This document shows positions 7,715 through 16,797 of a stretch of 64,000 nt of DNA, in pieces. The notes beneath the pieces were generated by a model that was not told the origin of the DNA, made no database searches, and was given only the letters and a program-made list of their open reading frames with translations. Source of the DNA: Pseudothermotoga sp. (GTDB lineage: Bacteria; Thermotogota; Thermotogae; Thermotogales; DSM-5069); contig JANXCS010000009.1 of NCBI GenBank assembly GCA_025060105.1, forward strand, positions 1 to 64,000. Direction: 5' to 3'. Each line of letters begins with the position of its first letter. The first letter of the stretch is position 1. Made by a program: the position numbers and the translations under genes.

Positions 7715-8556
7715 ACCAATTTCAAAAGTAACTTCACCGTACGGTTGAACAGCTTCGGTGGAGTGTAATTTCCCCGTTTTGCTACTTCGAACAACTCGAG
7801 TGTTCTTTTCACATGGTATTCAACCATCTTCCTTCCGCGTTCTGCATCAGAAAGTGAAGGATCACCGAGATAATATGGATTTTCAGAATCATTTATCCAA
7901 TCCACCGTGACGGCTAAGCTTTCAGTTTTGAGAAATCTCAAAAGGTTACCAAGGACAGTTCTTTTGGTCGGAAAGTATCGAGGAAGATTTTTTGTCCTCA
8001 CCATTTCAGGCCTTACGTACATCATCAAGGAAGTTTCGTTGGTACCGGCATGTAGGTCTCTCACATCGCCGTTCATCCCCGCAGGTATACCAATTTCGGG
8101 TGAATCGTTCAACATTTCTTGGAAGATATGAAGAAAAGGGACGATGAGATTGAAGCCGAACTTTTTCTTCAATTTCGTCGAAACTTCGGCGAGGGCGAGT
8201 TGGTGTCTTGGCCCACCGTGATTGTCGAACACGATCCAATATTTGAAACCCATCTTTGCAAGAGAGTAACCAACTTCCAGAACAAGATTTTTGAAAGTTC
8301 TATATTTCAACCAAATCGAGCCGAACACCGGTTGAGCATCACTACCGAGTGGAATCTCAAAGAGTTTCACAACTTCGTGGTCTTTCTCAAGATACTTACA
8401 AGTTTCCTCCATCACCCTCTGCGCGATGAATACGTCTGTGCCGAATGGAAGGTGTTTACCGTGTGTTTCTATTGGGGAAATCACAGAAACGAGCACCGTC
8501 TTTTCTCTATCGAGCTTTTGAACTTCCTCACAAGTGAGCGCAAGATAATCTTTCAT
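7708..8556 (-). CDS. Creatininase-family amidohydrolase
   Basis: 282 residues of the creatininase/creatinine amidohydrolase superfamily, metal-dependent cyclic-amide or formamide hydrolases. Seen: VISPIETHGKHLPFGTDVFIA near the N-terminus (the E-x-H-G-x-H-L-P...TD metal motif), DNHGGPRHQ in the middle and DLHAGTNETSLMM further on, together supplying the usual His/Asp/Glu ligands. The start is ATG 8556, eight bases after GAGGT; a TTG at 8571 overlapping the previous stop is less likely. It is co-directional with the upstream subtilase gene (12-base gap), so they form a two-gene operon. The substrate is unknown. Family members in sugar-derivative and cofactor pathways exist, so creatinine itself is not implied. 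Confidence 0.82.
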   Translation of the reverse strand: MKDYLALTCEEVQKLDREKTVLVSVISPIETHGKHLPFGTDVFIAQRVMEETCKYLEKDHEVVKLFEIPLGSDAQPVFGSIWLKYRTFKNLVLEVGYSLAKMGFKYWIVFDNHGGPRHQLALAEVSTKLKKKFGFNLIVPFLHIFQEMLNDSPEIGIPAGMNGDVRDLHAGTNETSLMMYVRPEMVRTKNLPRYFPTKRTVLGNLLRFLKTESLAVTVDWINDSENPYYLGDPSLSDAERGRKMVEYHVKRTLELFEVAKRGNYTPPKLFNRTVKLLLKLVQ

Positions 8557-8567
8557 ACTTCCGTACC

Positions 8568-10274
8568 TCAACGATCATCTCTCAATTTTTTGTAATGCTC
8601 ATTCATGATCTGGTTTTTGAAATTCACAAGCTTTTCAAGATCTTGAACTGAAAGACTTAGTGTAAAGCTTGCTTCGACGATCGGAGCTATGTTGAGATCG
8701 ATCAACTTCACTTCGTTCATCGACAAAACCAAAGTCTGAGCCAAATCATCTCTAGGTTTTCCACCAGCATAACCGTAATATCCAAGCAGATCACCGTAGC
8801 TCGGTTTGGCATCTCCATCAAAATCTAGCCAGGCATAGATCTTCACCCTAGGTTTATTAACCTTAAGCTCAAAACGCCCCAGCGCGTCGGCAAAAGTTAC
8901 ACTGTCAGGATTTCCACTCTCATCGACGCTATACACAACAAGCGGTTGCCAACCACCTTGCCAAGTCACAGCCGCATAAGCATTGATGAGCCCAGCACCG
9001 TAGTAAATGTCGTATCCACTTGATCCAAGATCTATAGCTGTTCTTCGAAGAACGGTTCTGATGTTTTCTACACCGACTATTCCTTGAGAGATCATCAAAG
9101 CAACCAAACCCGTCACGTGCGGTGCCGCCATCGACGTTCCAGCCATTCCAATGTATTTTACATAAGGATATAGATAGCTTGGATAAGTACTCAAAATCCC
9201 TCCTTGTTCATCACCGCCTGGTGCGACGACGTCCAATTCAGGTCCATAGTTTGAATAAGAAGCCCTCATAACACTCTGTGTCACAGCACCAACAGCTATG
9301 GTTTCAGGATAAGCGGCGGGATAACCTACAGGTCCATCATCGTTACCTGCAGCGCAGACCATGACAACATCGTTTTGATAAGCGTACCTGACCACGTCTT
9401 GGGACAAGTTGGATGGTCTAGAAGTTCCAAGCGAAACATTTATGATCTTTGCTCCATGATTGACTGCGTACACAACAGCTTTCGCAAAATCAAAAACTGT
9501 TCCATTGCCACTGCTTCCGACGATTTTCAACGGCATGATTTTCACTGCTTGACCCCACGTCACACCTGCAACACCTCTATAATTGTTCGTCAAAGCTGCG
9601 ATGATACCTGCAACGTGTGTTCCATGTCCATTTTCATCTTGTGGATAATTGTCGTTTTCGACAAAATCGTATCCTTCTACAAAGATTCCAGAGAGATCTT
9701 CGTGTGAGAAATCGACGCCCGAGTCGATAACCGCTATCGTGACAATGTCCGTACCTATCGTGTACGACCATGCATATGGAAGATTCACCATCGTCAAGTT
9801 CCATTGCCAATTGTAGTATGTATCATTCGGAACTATTCGAGAATGCAAACTTACAGTACAATTTGGCTCGATATTCAAAAAGCCAGGGATCAACGATAAA
9901 ATTTCTTTCAGCCTTGGGATGTTCAATTCAGTTCTGAGAAGATAAAAAACTTCTTTCTCAAAACGCAGTTCATCCAACACCACCCCAAGTTTTTGAAGCT
10001 CTTCTTTCACGTTGAGCGGAACTTTCTCGGCGTCGAAATGAACCACGTATTGATCTTCAATGCGATCTGCCGTGTTCAAGTTTTCTGATGGGACAAATCG
10101 AACAGCGTCAAAAGATCTCGTCACATCACCAACGTAAGCAGACACTTTCCCCACTATCTTCGCTGAAAAGCTAGTTGGTGGTTGCGGTATCAATGTCGGT
10201 GCACCACAGTTTGTTAAAAGAAAGACCATCAGCACGGTGAAGAATAAAAAGAAATACTTTCTCAACAACATCAT
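8568..10274 (-). CDS. Subtilisin-like serine protease, lipoprotein
   Basis: 568 residues. A lipoprotein signal ends at LLTNC (Cys23), predicting anchoring outside the membrane. An inhibitor-like propeptide region spans about 40-140 (QYVVHFDAEKVP, VFYLLRTELNIP). The S8 catalytic domain spans about 150-435: Asp184 in VIDSGVD, His217 in NGHGTHVAG, oxyanion Asn311 in AAGNDDG and Ser381 in GTSMAAPH. A C-terminal tail of about 130 residues includes a beta-like domain (SVTFADALGRFELKV). The first ATG abuts GGAGG, so translation may begin at TTG 10268, which changes only two residues. The role is extracellular protein or glycopeptide breakdown. Confidence 0.93.
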   Translation of the reverse strand: MMLLRKYFFLFFTVLMVFLLTNCGAPTLIPQPPTSFSAKIVGKVSAYVGDVTRSFDAVRFVPSENLNTADRIEDQYVVHFDAEKVPLNVKEELQKLGVVLDELRFEKEVFYLLRTELNIPRLKEILSLIPGFLNIEPNCTVSLHSRIVPNDTYYNWQWNLTMVNLPYAWSYTIGTDIVTIAVIDSGVDFSHEDLSGIFVEGYDFVENDNYPQDENGHGTHVAGIIAALTNNYRGVAGVTWGQAVKIMPLKIVGSSGNGTVFDFAKAVVYAVNHGAKIINVSLGTSRPSNLSQDVVRYAYQNDVVMVCAAGNDDGPVGYPAAYPETIAVGAVTQSVMRASYSNYGPELDVVAPGGDEQGGILSTYPSYLYPYVKYIGMAGTSMAAPHVTGLVALMISQGIVGVENIRTVLRRTAIDLGSSGYDIYYGAGLINAYAAVTWQGGWQPLVVYSVDESGNPDSVTFADALGRFELKVNKPRVKIYAWLDFDGDAKPSYGDLLGYYGYAGGKPRDDLAQTLVLSMNEVKLIDLNIAPIVEASFTLSLSVQDLEKLVNFKNQIMNEHYKKLRDDR

Positions 10275-10398
10275 CCTCCAACGATTCTCACTGAAACCAT
10301 GTTAGCACACAATTTAAACATCTGATATCATTCGTTGGATGAAGGTTCGATGAAAAAGCGAACTTGAAGCGTTGGGAAAGAATGAGAGGGGGTATTCC
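10275..10398. other. Divergent intergenic region, subtilase / GH20
   Basis: 124 bases between divergent genes must hold both promoters, but I see no convincing -35/-10 pair. Ribosome sites are clear: GGAGG for the subtilase (minus strand, 10275-10279) and GAGGGGGT (10385-10392) for the GH20 gene. Confidence 0.5.
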
Positions 10399-12225
10399 AT
10401 GATTCCTCCAGTGAAGAAGTTTGAGGCTATTTCTGGCAAATTCAAGTTGGCTTTTGGGAAAATCTTTACACACAGAGGCTCTTTTAAAATTGCAAAGTTG
10501 CTGTGCGAAGAACTTTCAAAATTTGGCTTAGATTTTTCCATCGTTGCTCATTCCAACAGCGGTTCAAAGATCGAGTTGTTAGAAGACAGAAACGTAGTTC
10601 ACCATGAACAAGGCTATAGAATCATCGTGCGAACTGAACGCGTCAGTATAGTCGCTGGCTCTGATCGAGGCTTGTTCTATGCAATACAGACTTTCAAACA
10701 ACTTTTGAGGGAACATGGATTCGAAATTCCCTGTTTATTCATTGAAGATGAGCCAGATTTTGAAAACAGGGGGTTCATGCTCGATATCAGCCGAGACAGG
10801 GTACCGAAACTGGAGACTTTGAAAAAACTCGTGGACTTACTCTGTGAATTGAAGTTCAATCAGCTTCAGCTCTATATGGAACACACTTTTGCTTACGAAA
10901 AACATGAAAAAGTCTGGAAAGATTATTCACCTCTGACGCATGGGGAAGTGATGGAACTCGATGAATACTGTAGAGAAAGGTTCATAGAACTCGTTCCAAA
11001 TCAGAATTGCTTCGGACATCTGGAAAAATGGCTTGCTCATGAAGATTACAAACACCTCGCTGAATGTCCAGATGGTTTTATTTTTCCTTGGGGAACTGCG
11101 TCTGGACCTTTTTCGTTGTCACCAGCTGTGCCGGATTCTTTGAAATTCGTTGAAGAACTTTTGGATGAACTTCTACCCCATTTCTCGAGTTCCAAAGTGA
11201 ACGTCGGTGCGGATGAAACCTTCGATCTTGGCCTTGGTCGTTCTAAGGAGCTCTGTGAGAAGTTTGGAAAAGGTAGAGTATACTTGAATTTCCTTCTGAG
11301 TTTGTACAAAATAGCTAGAAAACACGGTAGAACGATGATGTTCTGGGGTGACATCATAAAGAACCACCCAGAGCTTGTGGCGGAGCTACCGAAAGACATC
11401 GTCGCACTGATATGGGGTTATGAAGAAGCTCATCCTTACTGGGAAGAGTGTGCGTTGTTTGCTGGTAGCGGTGTGCCGTTCTACGTTTGCCCGGGCACAT
11501 CGAGTTGGAATTCGTTCGTCGGTAGAATCGATAACGCGTTGAAGAACATCGAAAACGCCATTCAAAATGGTAAGAAACATGGTGCCATTGGATTCTTGCT
11601 CACCGACTGGGGGGATAATGGCCATCCACAACATCTTCCTATTTCAATTGTTCCGATTGCACACGCAGCCTCTCTCGGTTGGAACGGCTCAGTAGAATTG
11701 TCCCCGGAAAAACTTTTGGAACAAACAGATGTGCATATTTTTAAGTCGAACGTGGCTTTATCAAGAAAACTGTATGTTCTTGGAAATCTCTACAAAAAAG
11801 TGAGCGTTCAAATTCCCAACGCTTCGATGTATTTTTTGACGATGATGCTTCCTGAAAGGTTTCTTGAGTCGATCAAAGCGATGAGCGAGGAGGACATCAA
11901 AAAGATGAGAGAGAATATCGAACAAGTCGAAGTTATGATTCAACAGCTTCGATCCATCCGTGATAAGACTGACCTTGAATCATGGATCGATCAGATCATC
12001 AACAATGCCGAAATGTTGAGACTATCGATGGAGTGGATAGTGTTGATGAACGAACACAAAGATATTGAAAAGATCCCACGTGAACGTTGGGGATCGTTCG
12101 AGGAAGAGTTCGAACACATGTTGAAAGACTATGAAAAACTGTGGCTCGAGTTGAACAAACCAGGTGGATTGAAACAGAGTGCAGAAAAGTTGGCACGTGT
12201 ACTCAATTTGAGAACTCGAAACTGA
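10399..12225 (+). CDS. Glycoside hydrolase family 20 (beta-N-acetylhexosaminidase-like)
   Basis: 608 residues. An N-terminal GH20b-like domain (about 1-115, ending GLFYAIQTFKQLL) precedes the catalytic barrel, which opens with FENRGFMLDISRDRVP and contains the Asp-Glu pair in VNVGADETFDLG, the expected acid/base for substrate-assisted cleavage of N-acetylhexosaminides. FLLTDWGDNGH lies near the barrel end; the last 170 residues are helical. No signal peptide is seen, so the enzyme is probably cytoplasmic and acts on imported oligosaccharides. The start is ATG 10399 with GAGGGGGT upstream; the longer reading from 10372 is rejected. The gene fits the nearby amino-sugar operon: it would release GlcNAc or GalNAc. 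Confidence 0.87.
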   Translation: MIPPVKKFEAISGKFKLAFGKIFTHRGSFKIAKLLCEELSKFGLDFSIVAHSNSGSKIELLEDRNVVHHEQGYRIIVRTERVSIVAGSDRGLFYAIQTFKQLLREHGFEIPCLFIEDEPDFENRGFMLDISRDRVPKLETLKKLVDLLCELKFNQLQLYMEHTFAYEKHEKVWKDYSPLTHGEVMELDEYCRERFIELVPNQNCFGHLEKWLAHEDYKHLAECPDGFIFPWGTASGPFSLSPAVPDSLKFVEELLDELLPHFSSSKVNVGADETFDLGLGRSKELCEKFGKGRVYLNFLLSLYKIARKHGRTMMFWGDIIKNHPELVAELPKDIVALIWGYEEAHPYWEECALFAGSGVPFYVCPGTSSWNSFVGRIDNALKNIENAIQNGKKHGAIGFLLTDWGDNGHPQHLPISIVPIAHAASLGWNGSVELSPEKLLEQTDVHIFKSNVALSRKLYVLGNLYKKVSVQIPNASMYFLTMMLPERFLESIKAMSEEDIKKMRENIEQVEVMIQQLRSIRDKTDLESWIDQIINNAEMLRLSMEWIVLMNEHKDIEKIPRERWGSFEEEFEHMLKDYEKLWLELNKPGGLKQSAEKLARVLNLRTRN

Positions 12226-12292
12226 AGATGTGTGTTTCGTTGGATTTTGAGAACACAATCATCTTGTTTCAACTTTCGCTGGAGGTGAACTT
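12226..12292. other. Gap before pullulanase
   Basis: 67 bases with the ribosome site GGAGGTGA just before ATG 12293. No terminator or clear promoter recognised. Confidence 0.4.
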
Positions 12293-14821
12293 ATGAAACG
12301 ATTCTTTCTAATGTCGCTGATGATTTTGAGCTTTGTCGTTTTTTCATCGACGAAAATCGTGGTTCACTATCATCGGTTCGATGGCAATTATGATGGTTGG
12401 AACCTTTGGATATGGCCCGTCGAACCTATATCTCGGGAAGGATCCGCTTATGAATTTGACGAGACGGATGATTTTGGCATGAAGGTAACGATAACTCTTC
12501 CTTGGGATTTAAACAAGGTCGGTATAATCGTTAGGTTGAGACAATGGGAAGAAAAAGATGTGGCCAAAGATAGGTTCATAGATATAGAAAACGGTTTTGC
12601 GGAGGTGTGGATATTGCAAGGTGTCGAAGAAATATTCAGAACGAAACCAGATACGAGTCCGAGGATAATGTTCGCTCGATTGATCGACTTTTCCACGATC
12701 GAAGCTTACGCAACGAATCCTTTCGATACATCGGGTAAGACTGACAGAGTGAGGGTTGAAATCGATGGCAAAGCTGTGGATGTAGCGAAAGTTGAGAAGT
12801 CTGATCCTACGGATATTTCTCGTACAAGACATTTCAAAGTGATACTGTCAAAACCACTCGATGAGGAAGACCTTCACAGAGACATTTTTTTGTACGTTGA
12901 AGGCTTTAAAGAATCTCGAGTTTTTCCCGTTGAAGTTCTCGATCAACTTTATTACGACGGTCCTCTAGGTTTCTTTTACACACCCAACCATACAGAATTT
13001 TATGTTTGGTCACCGGTGAGTCGCTCTGTCGAACTGCTCCTTTACAGTGACGCCAAACAGAATGAACCGACACGTACTCTGCGCATGGAAAGAAAAGAAA
13101 AAGGTGTCTGGTATGTGAAAGTTGATGGAGATTTGCAGGGTTGGTTCTACAAGTATCGTTACCACAGTTATGGTCAGATCAGAGAAGCCGTCGATCCATA
13201 CGCGAAGGCCCTTTCTTTGAAGGGTAAACTCGGTGCGATCGTGGATATGAAACGGTTGAATCCCGAAGGATGGGAGAAAGACAGTTTTGTTCGACTCGAT
13301 TCTTACGTGGATGCTATCATCTACGAGATCCATATCGCCGATATGACCGGTTCTGTGAACAGTGGGGTGAAGAACCGTTGTTCGTACATTGGTATGAGCG
13401 AGGAGGGTACAAAAGGTCCAAGCGGTGTTACGACCGGTTTGGATCACATAAAGGAACTGGGTGTGACACACGTCCACATACTTCCCATACTCGATTTCCA
13501 CACAGGTGATGAACAAGACAGAGATTTCGAGAAACATTACAATTGGGGATACGACCCTTACCACTACATGGTGCCAGAAGGTTGTTACAGTCTGAACCCA
13601 AAAGATCCAACGGCGAGGATATACGAAGTGAAAAAGATGATCCAAACCTTCCACAAAAACAACATAGGTGTTATACTGGACGTAGTTTTTCCACACACTT
13701 ACGGCGTGGGGGCGCTCTCTGTTCTCGATCAAGCGGTACCTTATTACTATTACAGGATCACTAAGACGGGTCAGTACATAGATGAAACTGGTTGTGGTAA
13801 CACCACGAACAGTGAAAGGCTCATGATGAGGAGATACATCATCGATACACTAGTTCACTGGGTGGAAGAATACCACGTGGACGGCTTCAGATTCGATCAG
13901 ATGGGATTGATAGACAGAGAAACGATGATTTTGGTCGAAAGAACCTTGAGGAAGATCAATCCGAGCGTGATCATATATGGAGAACCTTGGGGAGGATGGG
14001 GTGCAAAAGTGAGGTTCGCCAAATCGCAGTTGCTCGATCTTAGGGTAGCTGTTTTCAACGATAGTTTCAGAGATGCGCTCAGAGGATCCGTGTTCGATGC
14101 GAAAGCGAAAGGCTTTCTGATGGGAGCTTTGGCCAAGGAAAATTTGGTCAAAAGGGGGATTGTGGGCAGTATCAATTACGATAACAGATTGATCGTCGAC
14201 TTCGCAACGAGCCCAGAACAGACGATAAACTACGTTGAGTGCCACGATAATCACACGCTGTGGGACAAGAACGTGCTCGCTGCGAAAGCCGACAAGCGCG
14301 AGTGGAGCGAAGATGAGCTCAAATCTGCTCAAAAACTGGCTGCGGCCATCCTTTTGACATCACAAGGTGTTCCTTTTTTACACGCCGGTCAAGATTTCTG
14401 CAGAAGTAAAAACTTCAACGACAATTCTTACAATGCACCGCTTTCATTGAATGCGTTAGACTACGAGAGAAAAGCTCAGTTCCTCGATGTTTTCGAGTAC
14501 CACAAAGGCTTGATCAAGCTCAGAAAGTTTCATCCTGCATTCAGAATGAGATCGGCTCAGGAGATTAAGAAACATCTGCATTTCCTTGACTCACCGAGGA
14601 GAACTGTAGCCTTTTTGATCAAAGACCATGCCAACAATGATTCTTGGAGAGAAATTCTGGTGATTTACAACGGTGATTTGACCCAGAAGGAATTCACACT
14701 GCCTGAAGGAGAATGGAACGTCGTCGTCGATAAAGACAGAGCAGGAACCGATGTTCTTTACACACTGAGCGGCACGATCAAGGTTTCTCCAATCTGTGCC
14801 ATGGTGATGTACAGAAACTGA
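12293..14821 (+). CDS. pulA: Type I pullulanase (GH13), secreted
   Basis: 842 residues, close to the known Thermotoga pullulanase length. A signal peptide at 1-19 is followed by a starch-binding CBM41/PUD-type domain ([19 protein letters not shown]), a CBM48-like domain near 230-320 ([18 protein letters not shown]), the YNWGYDP pullulanase motif, and the GH13 catalytic residues: Asp535 in DGFRFDQMG, Glu564 in IYGEPWGG and Asp652 in ECHDNHTLW. It debranches alpha-1,6 links of pullulan or starch outside the membrane. The start has GGAGGTGA upstream. The next gene begins ten bases after its stop. Confidence 0.95.
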   Translation: MKRFFLMSLMILSFVVFSSTKIVVHYHRFDGNYDGWNLWIWPVEPISREGSAYEFDETDDFGMKVTITLPWDLNKVGIIVRLRQWEEKDVAKDRFIDIENGFAEVWILQGVEEIFRTKPDTSPRIMFARLIDFSTIEAYATNPFDTSGKTDRVRVEIDGKAVDVAKVEKSDPTDISRTRHFKVILSKPLDEEDLHRDIFLYVEGFKESRVFPVEVLDQLYYDGPLGFFYTPNHTEFYVWSPVSRSVELLLYSDAKQNEPTRTLRMERKEKGVWYVKVDGDLQGWFYKYRYHSYGQIREAVDPYAKALSLKGKLGAIVDMKRLNPEGWEKDSFVRLDSYVDAIIYEIHIADMTGSVNSGVKNRCSYIGMSEEGTKGPSGVTTGLDHIKELGVTHVHILPILDFHTGDEQDRDFEKHYNWGYDPYHYMVPEGCYSLNPKDPTARIYEVKKMIQTFHKNNIGVILDVVFPHTYGVGALSVLDQAVPYYYYRITKTGQYIDETGCGNTTNSERLMMRRYIIDTLVHWVEEYHVDGFRFDQMGLIDRETMILVERTLRKINPSVIIYGEPWGGWGAKVRFAKSQLLDLRVAVFNDSFRDALRGSVFDAKAKGFLMGALAKENLVKRGIVGSINYDNRLIVDFATSPEQTINYVECHDNHTLWDKNVLAAKADKREWSEDELKSAQKLAAAILLTSQGVPFLHAGQDFCRSKNFNDNSYNAPLSLNALDYERKAQFLDVFEYHKGLIKLRKFHPAFRMRSAQEIKKHLHFLDSPRRTVAFLIKDHANNDSWREILVIYNGDLTQKEFTLPEGEWNVVVDKDRAGTDVLYTLSGTIKVSPICAMVMYRN

Positions 14822-14831
14822 GGAACGGGGG

Positions 14832-15572
14832 ATGATCAACGTGGTCGTTGAGGTCGTTGATCTGAGGAAAAAATTTGGTTCCATAGAGGCACTCAAAGGT
14901 ATAAGTTTTGAAATCGAAAAAGGTGAAATCTTTGGTCTCATAGGACCGAACGGAGCTGGGAAAACGACCACACTCAGGATCATTTCGACCCTGCTCAAAC
15001 CTGACAGTGGAACTGTGAGAGTCTTCGGATACGATGTCGAGAAAGAACCTCAAGAGGTCAGAAAACTCATAAGTTATCTTCCAGAGGAAGCTGGCGCTTA
15101 CAGAGAATTGACCGGGCTTGGATATCTAAAATTTGTGGCCAGATTCTTCGCGAAGAACAACGCCGAGTTTGATGAGATGATCGAGGATGGAATTCAAATA
15201 GCTAACCTCAAAGATAGATTACGTTCGAAGGTGGCCACTTACAGCAAAGGTATGACTAGAAGACTCCTCATCGCTAGAACCTTGATGGTTAAACCAAAGC
15301 TCGCCATACTCGATGAACCCACCTCAGGTCTCGATGTTCTCAACGCACGAGAAGTGAGATCGATCATAAAGCACTTCGTGGAGGATGGAGGAACGGTTCT
15401 TCTATCTTCGCACAACATGCTTGAAGTGGAGTTCCTCTGCGACAGAATCGCGTTGATAAGTAATGGTGAGATAGTTGAAATGGGTAAACCCGAGGAGTTG
15501 AAAAAGAAATATTCAGCTTCGAACATAGAGGAGGTCTTTGCGGAGGTGGTTCAATGTTCTGGAACTTGCTGA
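14832..15572 (+). CDS. ABC transporter ATPase, NatA/ABC-2 type
   Basis: 246 residues. Walker A GPNGAGKTTT at about 37-46, signature YSKGMTRRL, Walker B LAILDEPTSGLD and a switch His in SSHN. It couples ATP hydrolysis to the membrane protein of the next gene, which overlaps by 19 bases. The pair resembles NatAB Na+ exporters and other ABC-2 exporters; the cargo cannot be told. ATG 14832 follows a GGGGG ribosome site ten bases after pulA, so it may be co-transcribed with pulA. Confidence 0.92.
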   Translation: MINVVVEVVDLRKKFGSIEALKGISFEIEKGEIFGLIGPNGAGKTTTLRIISTLLKPDSGTVRVFGYDVEKEPQEVRKLISYLPEEAGAYRELTGLGYLKFVARFFAKNNAEFDEMIEDGIQIANLKDRLRSKVATYSKGMTRRLLIARTLMVKPKLAILDEPTSGLDVLNAREVRSIIKHFVEDGGTVLLSSHNMLEVEFLCDRIALISNGEIVEMGKPEELKKKYSASNIEEVFAEVVQCSGTC

Positions 15573-16789
15573 AAAAAGAACTGAGAGAGATCCTCACCGT
15601 TTCGAGTTTAATATCAATCGTGGCTGTTTCCGCAATTTATGCCTTCATAGGTAAAGGTATCGGCAGTGTCACCGAGGAAGCGTTGAAGAAACCTGTGGTG
15701 GCCGTAGTGAACATGGACAAAGGCGATTTTGGAAAGGCGCTCGAAGATGCCATAGATAAATTCGCGCAGGTGGTTTACAAAGGTTCGAGTGTTGAAGAAG
15801 CTGTTGAGCGATTGCGGAAAGAGGCTGGCTCTGCCTTACTCATCGTTCAAGAAGATTTCAGCCAAAAATTGGCCTCGAGACAACAAGCGAAGATCAAAGT
15901 GATTTCGTTTCTGAAAGGCCTAGGTATCATGGATGTCGTTCCTTCGGAAAGTTTCAACAAATTCTTGGACACGTTGGAACATCAAATGACCGTGGCCTTG
16001 TTGACGCAGTACGGCGTTGATAATCCCAGCTTCGTGCTCGACCCTTTGGGTAAAGAAGAAGCGACGATGTATCTTGGAAAGATTTTGGAGGGTCTATCCC
16101 CTTCGCAACTTTTGAGTTATTTCTCCAACAGGTGGCTCATCGTCTCCGTTGTTATAATGATGCTCATATTGATGTCTGGTAGCACCGTGATCGCGTCGAT
16201 GGGGCTCGAGAAGGAAAATAAAACTCTCGAAACACTGCTCACCATGCCTGTCAGACGAAGCTACATCATACTTTCGAAGATATTGGCTGCGGCGACCTCT
16301 GGTCTCATCATGGCGGTCATCTACATGGTTGGTTTCAGTTTCTACATGAAGTCATTCGAGGTTCCAGCACCGATTCAATCGAACTTTAAAATCAGCTTAC
16401 CAGATTATAGCTTGATCGGTCTTTCGATGTTCTCCGCCCTTCTCTGCGGTATAAGTCTGGCAATGCTTTTGGGACTGATCTCTAGAGATTTCAAGAGCGC
16501 TCAAACTATGACCTTCCCCTTAGTAGCCTTGACACTTTTCAGCATGATGTTGACCATGTTCAAGGATTTCACCACAATGCCTGGAATTTTGAAAATCGTA
16601 GCCTTCGCGATTCCTTTCACACACGCTATGACTTCCGTGAGAAATATCTTCCTCAACAACTATCTTTTGGTGATATATGGTAGTTTGTACAATTTCGTAC
16701 TCGCAGCGGTTCTACTGGGGATCATCGTGAAAATTTTCAACAGCGATAGCTTAATAACAGGAGTGCGATTCTTCAAACCGAAAAAATGA
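15554..16789 (+). CDS. ABC-2 type transporter permease (NatB-like)
   Basis: 411 residues. A first helix at about 18-32 is followed by a large extracytoplasmic domain (about 33-190) and then five or six helices from residue about 195 on. TLLTMPVRRSYIILSKILAA is the conserved cytosolic loop of ABC2_membrane_3 proteins. It is the partner of the upstream ATPase. It ends eight bases short of the convergent galactanase stop, with no clear terminator in between. Confidence 0.88.
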   Translation: MFWNLLKKELREILTVSSLISIVAVSAIYAFIGKGIGSVTEEALKKPVVAVVNMDKGDFGKALEDAIDKFAQVVYKGSSVEEAVERLRKEAGSALLIVQEDFSQKLASRQQAKIKVISFLKGLGIMDVVPSESFNKFLDTLEHQMTVALLTQYGVDNPSFVLDPLGKEEATMYLGKILEGLSPSQLLSYFSNRWLIVSVVIMMLILMSGSTVIASMGLEKENKTLETLLTMPVRRSYIILSKILAAATSGLIMAVIYMVGFSFYMKSFEVPAPIQSNFKISLPDYSLIGLSMFSALLCGISLAMLLGLISRDFKSAQTMTFPLVALTLFSMMLTMFKDFTTMPGILKIVAFAIPFTHAMTSVRNIFLNNYLLVIYGSLYNFVLAAVLLGIIVKIFNSDSLITGVRFFKPKK

Positions 16790-16797
16790 GTGAAAAT

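Noticed and set aside
10275-10398. A promoter pair for the divergent subtilase and GH20 genes
   Set aside because: Only scattered TTG-like hexamers without matching -10 boxes at proper spacing were found.
13010-13732. 240-codon minus-strand frame inside the pullulanase gene
   Set aside because: Antisense shadow with Val/His-rich composition; the plus strand encodes conserved GH13 motifs throughout.
14832-16789. Naming the ABC pair natAB
   Set aside because: The fold fits, but ABC-2 exporters cannot be assigned a cargo from these motifs.
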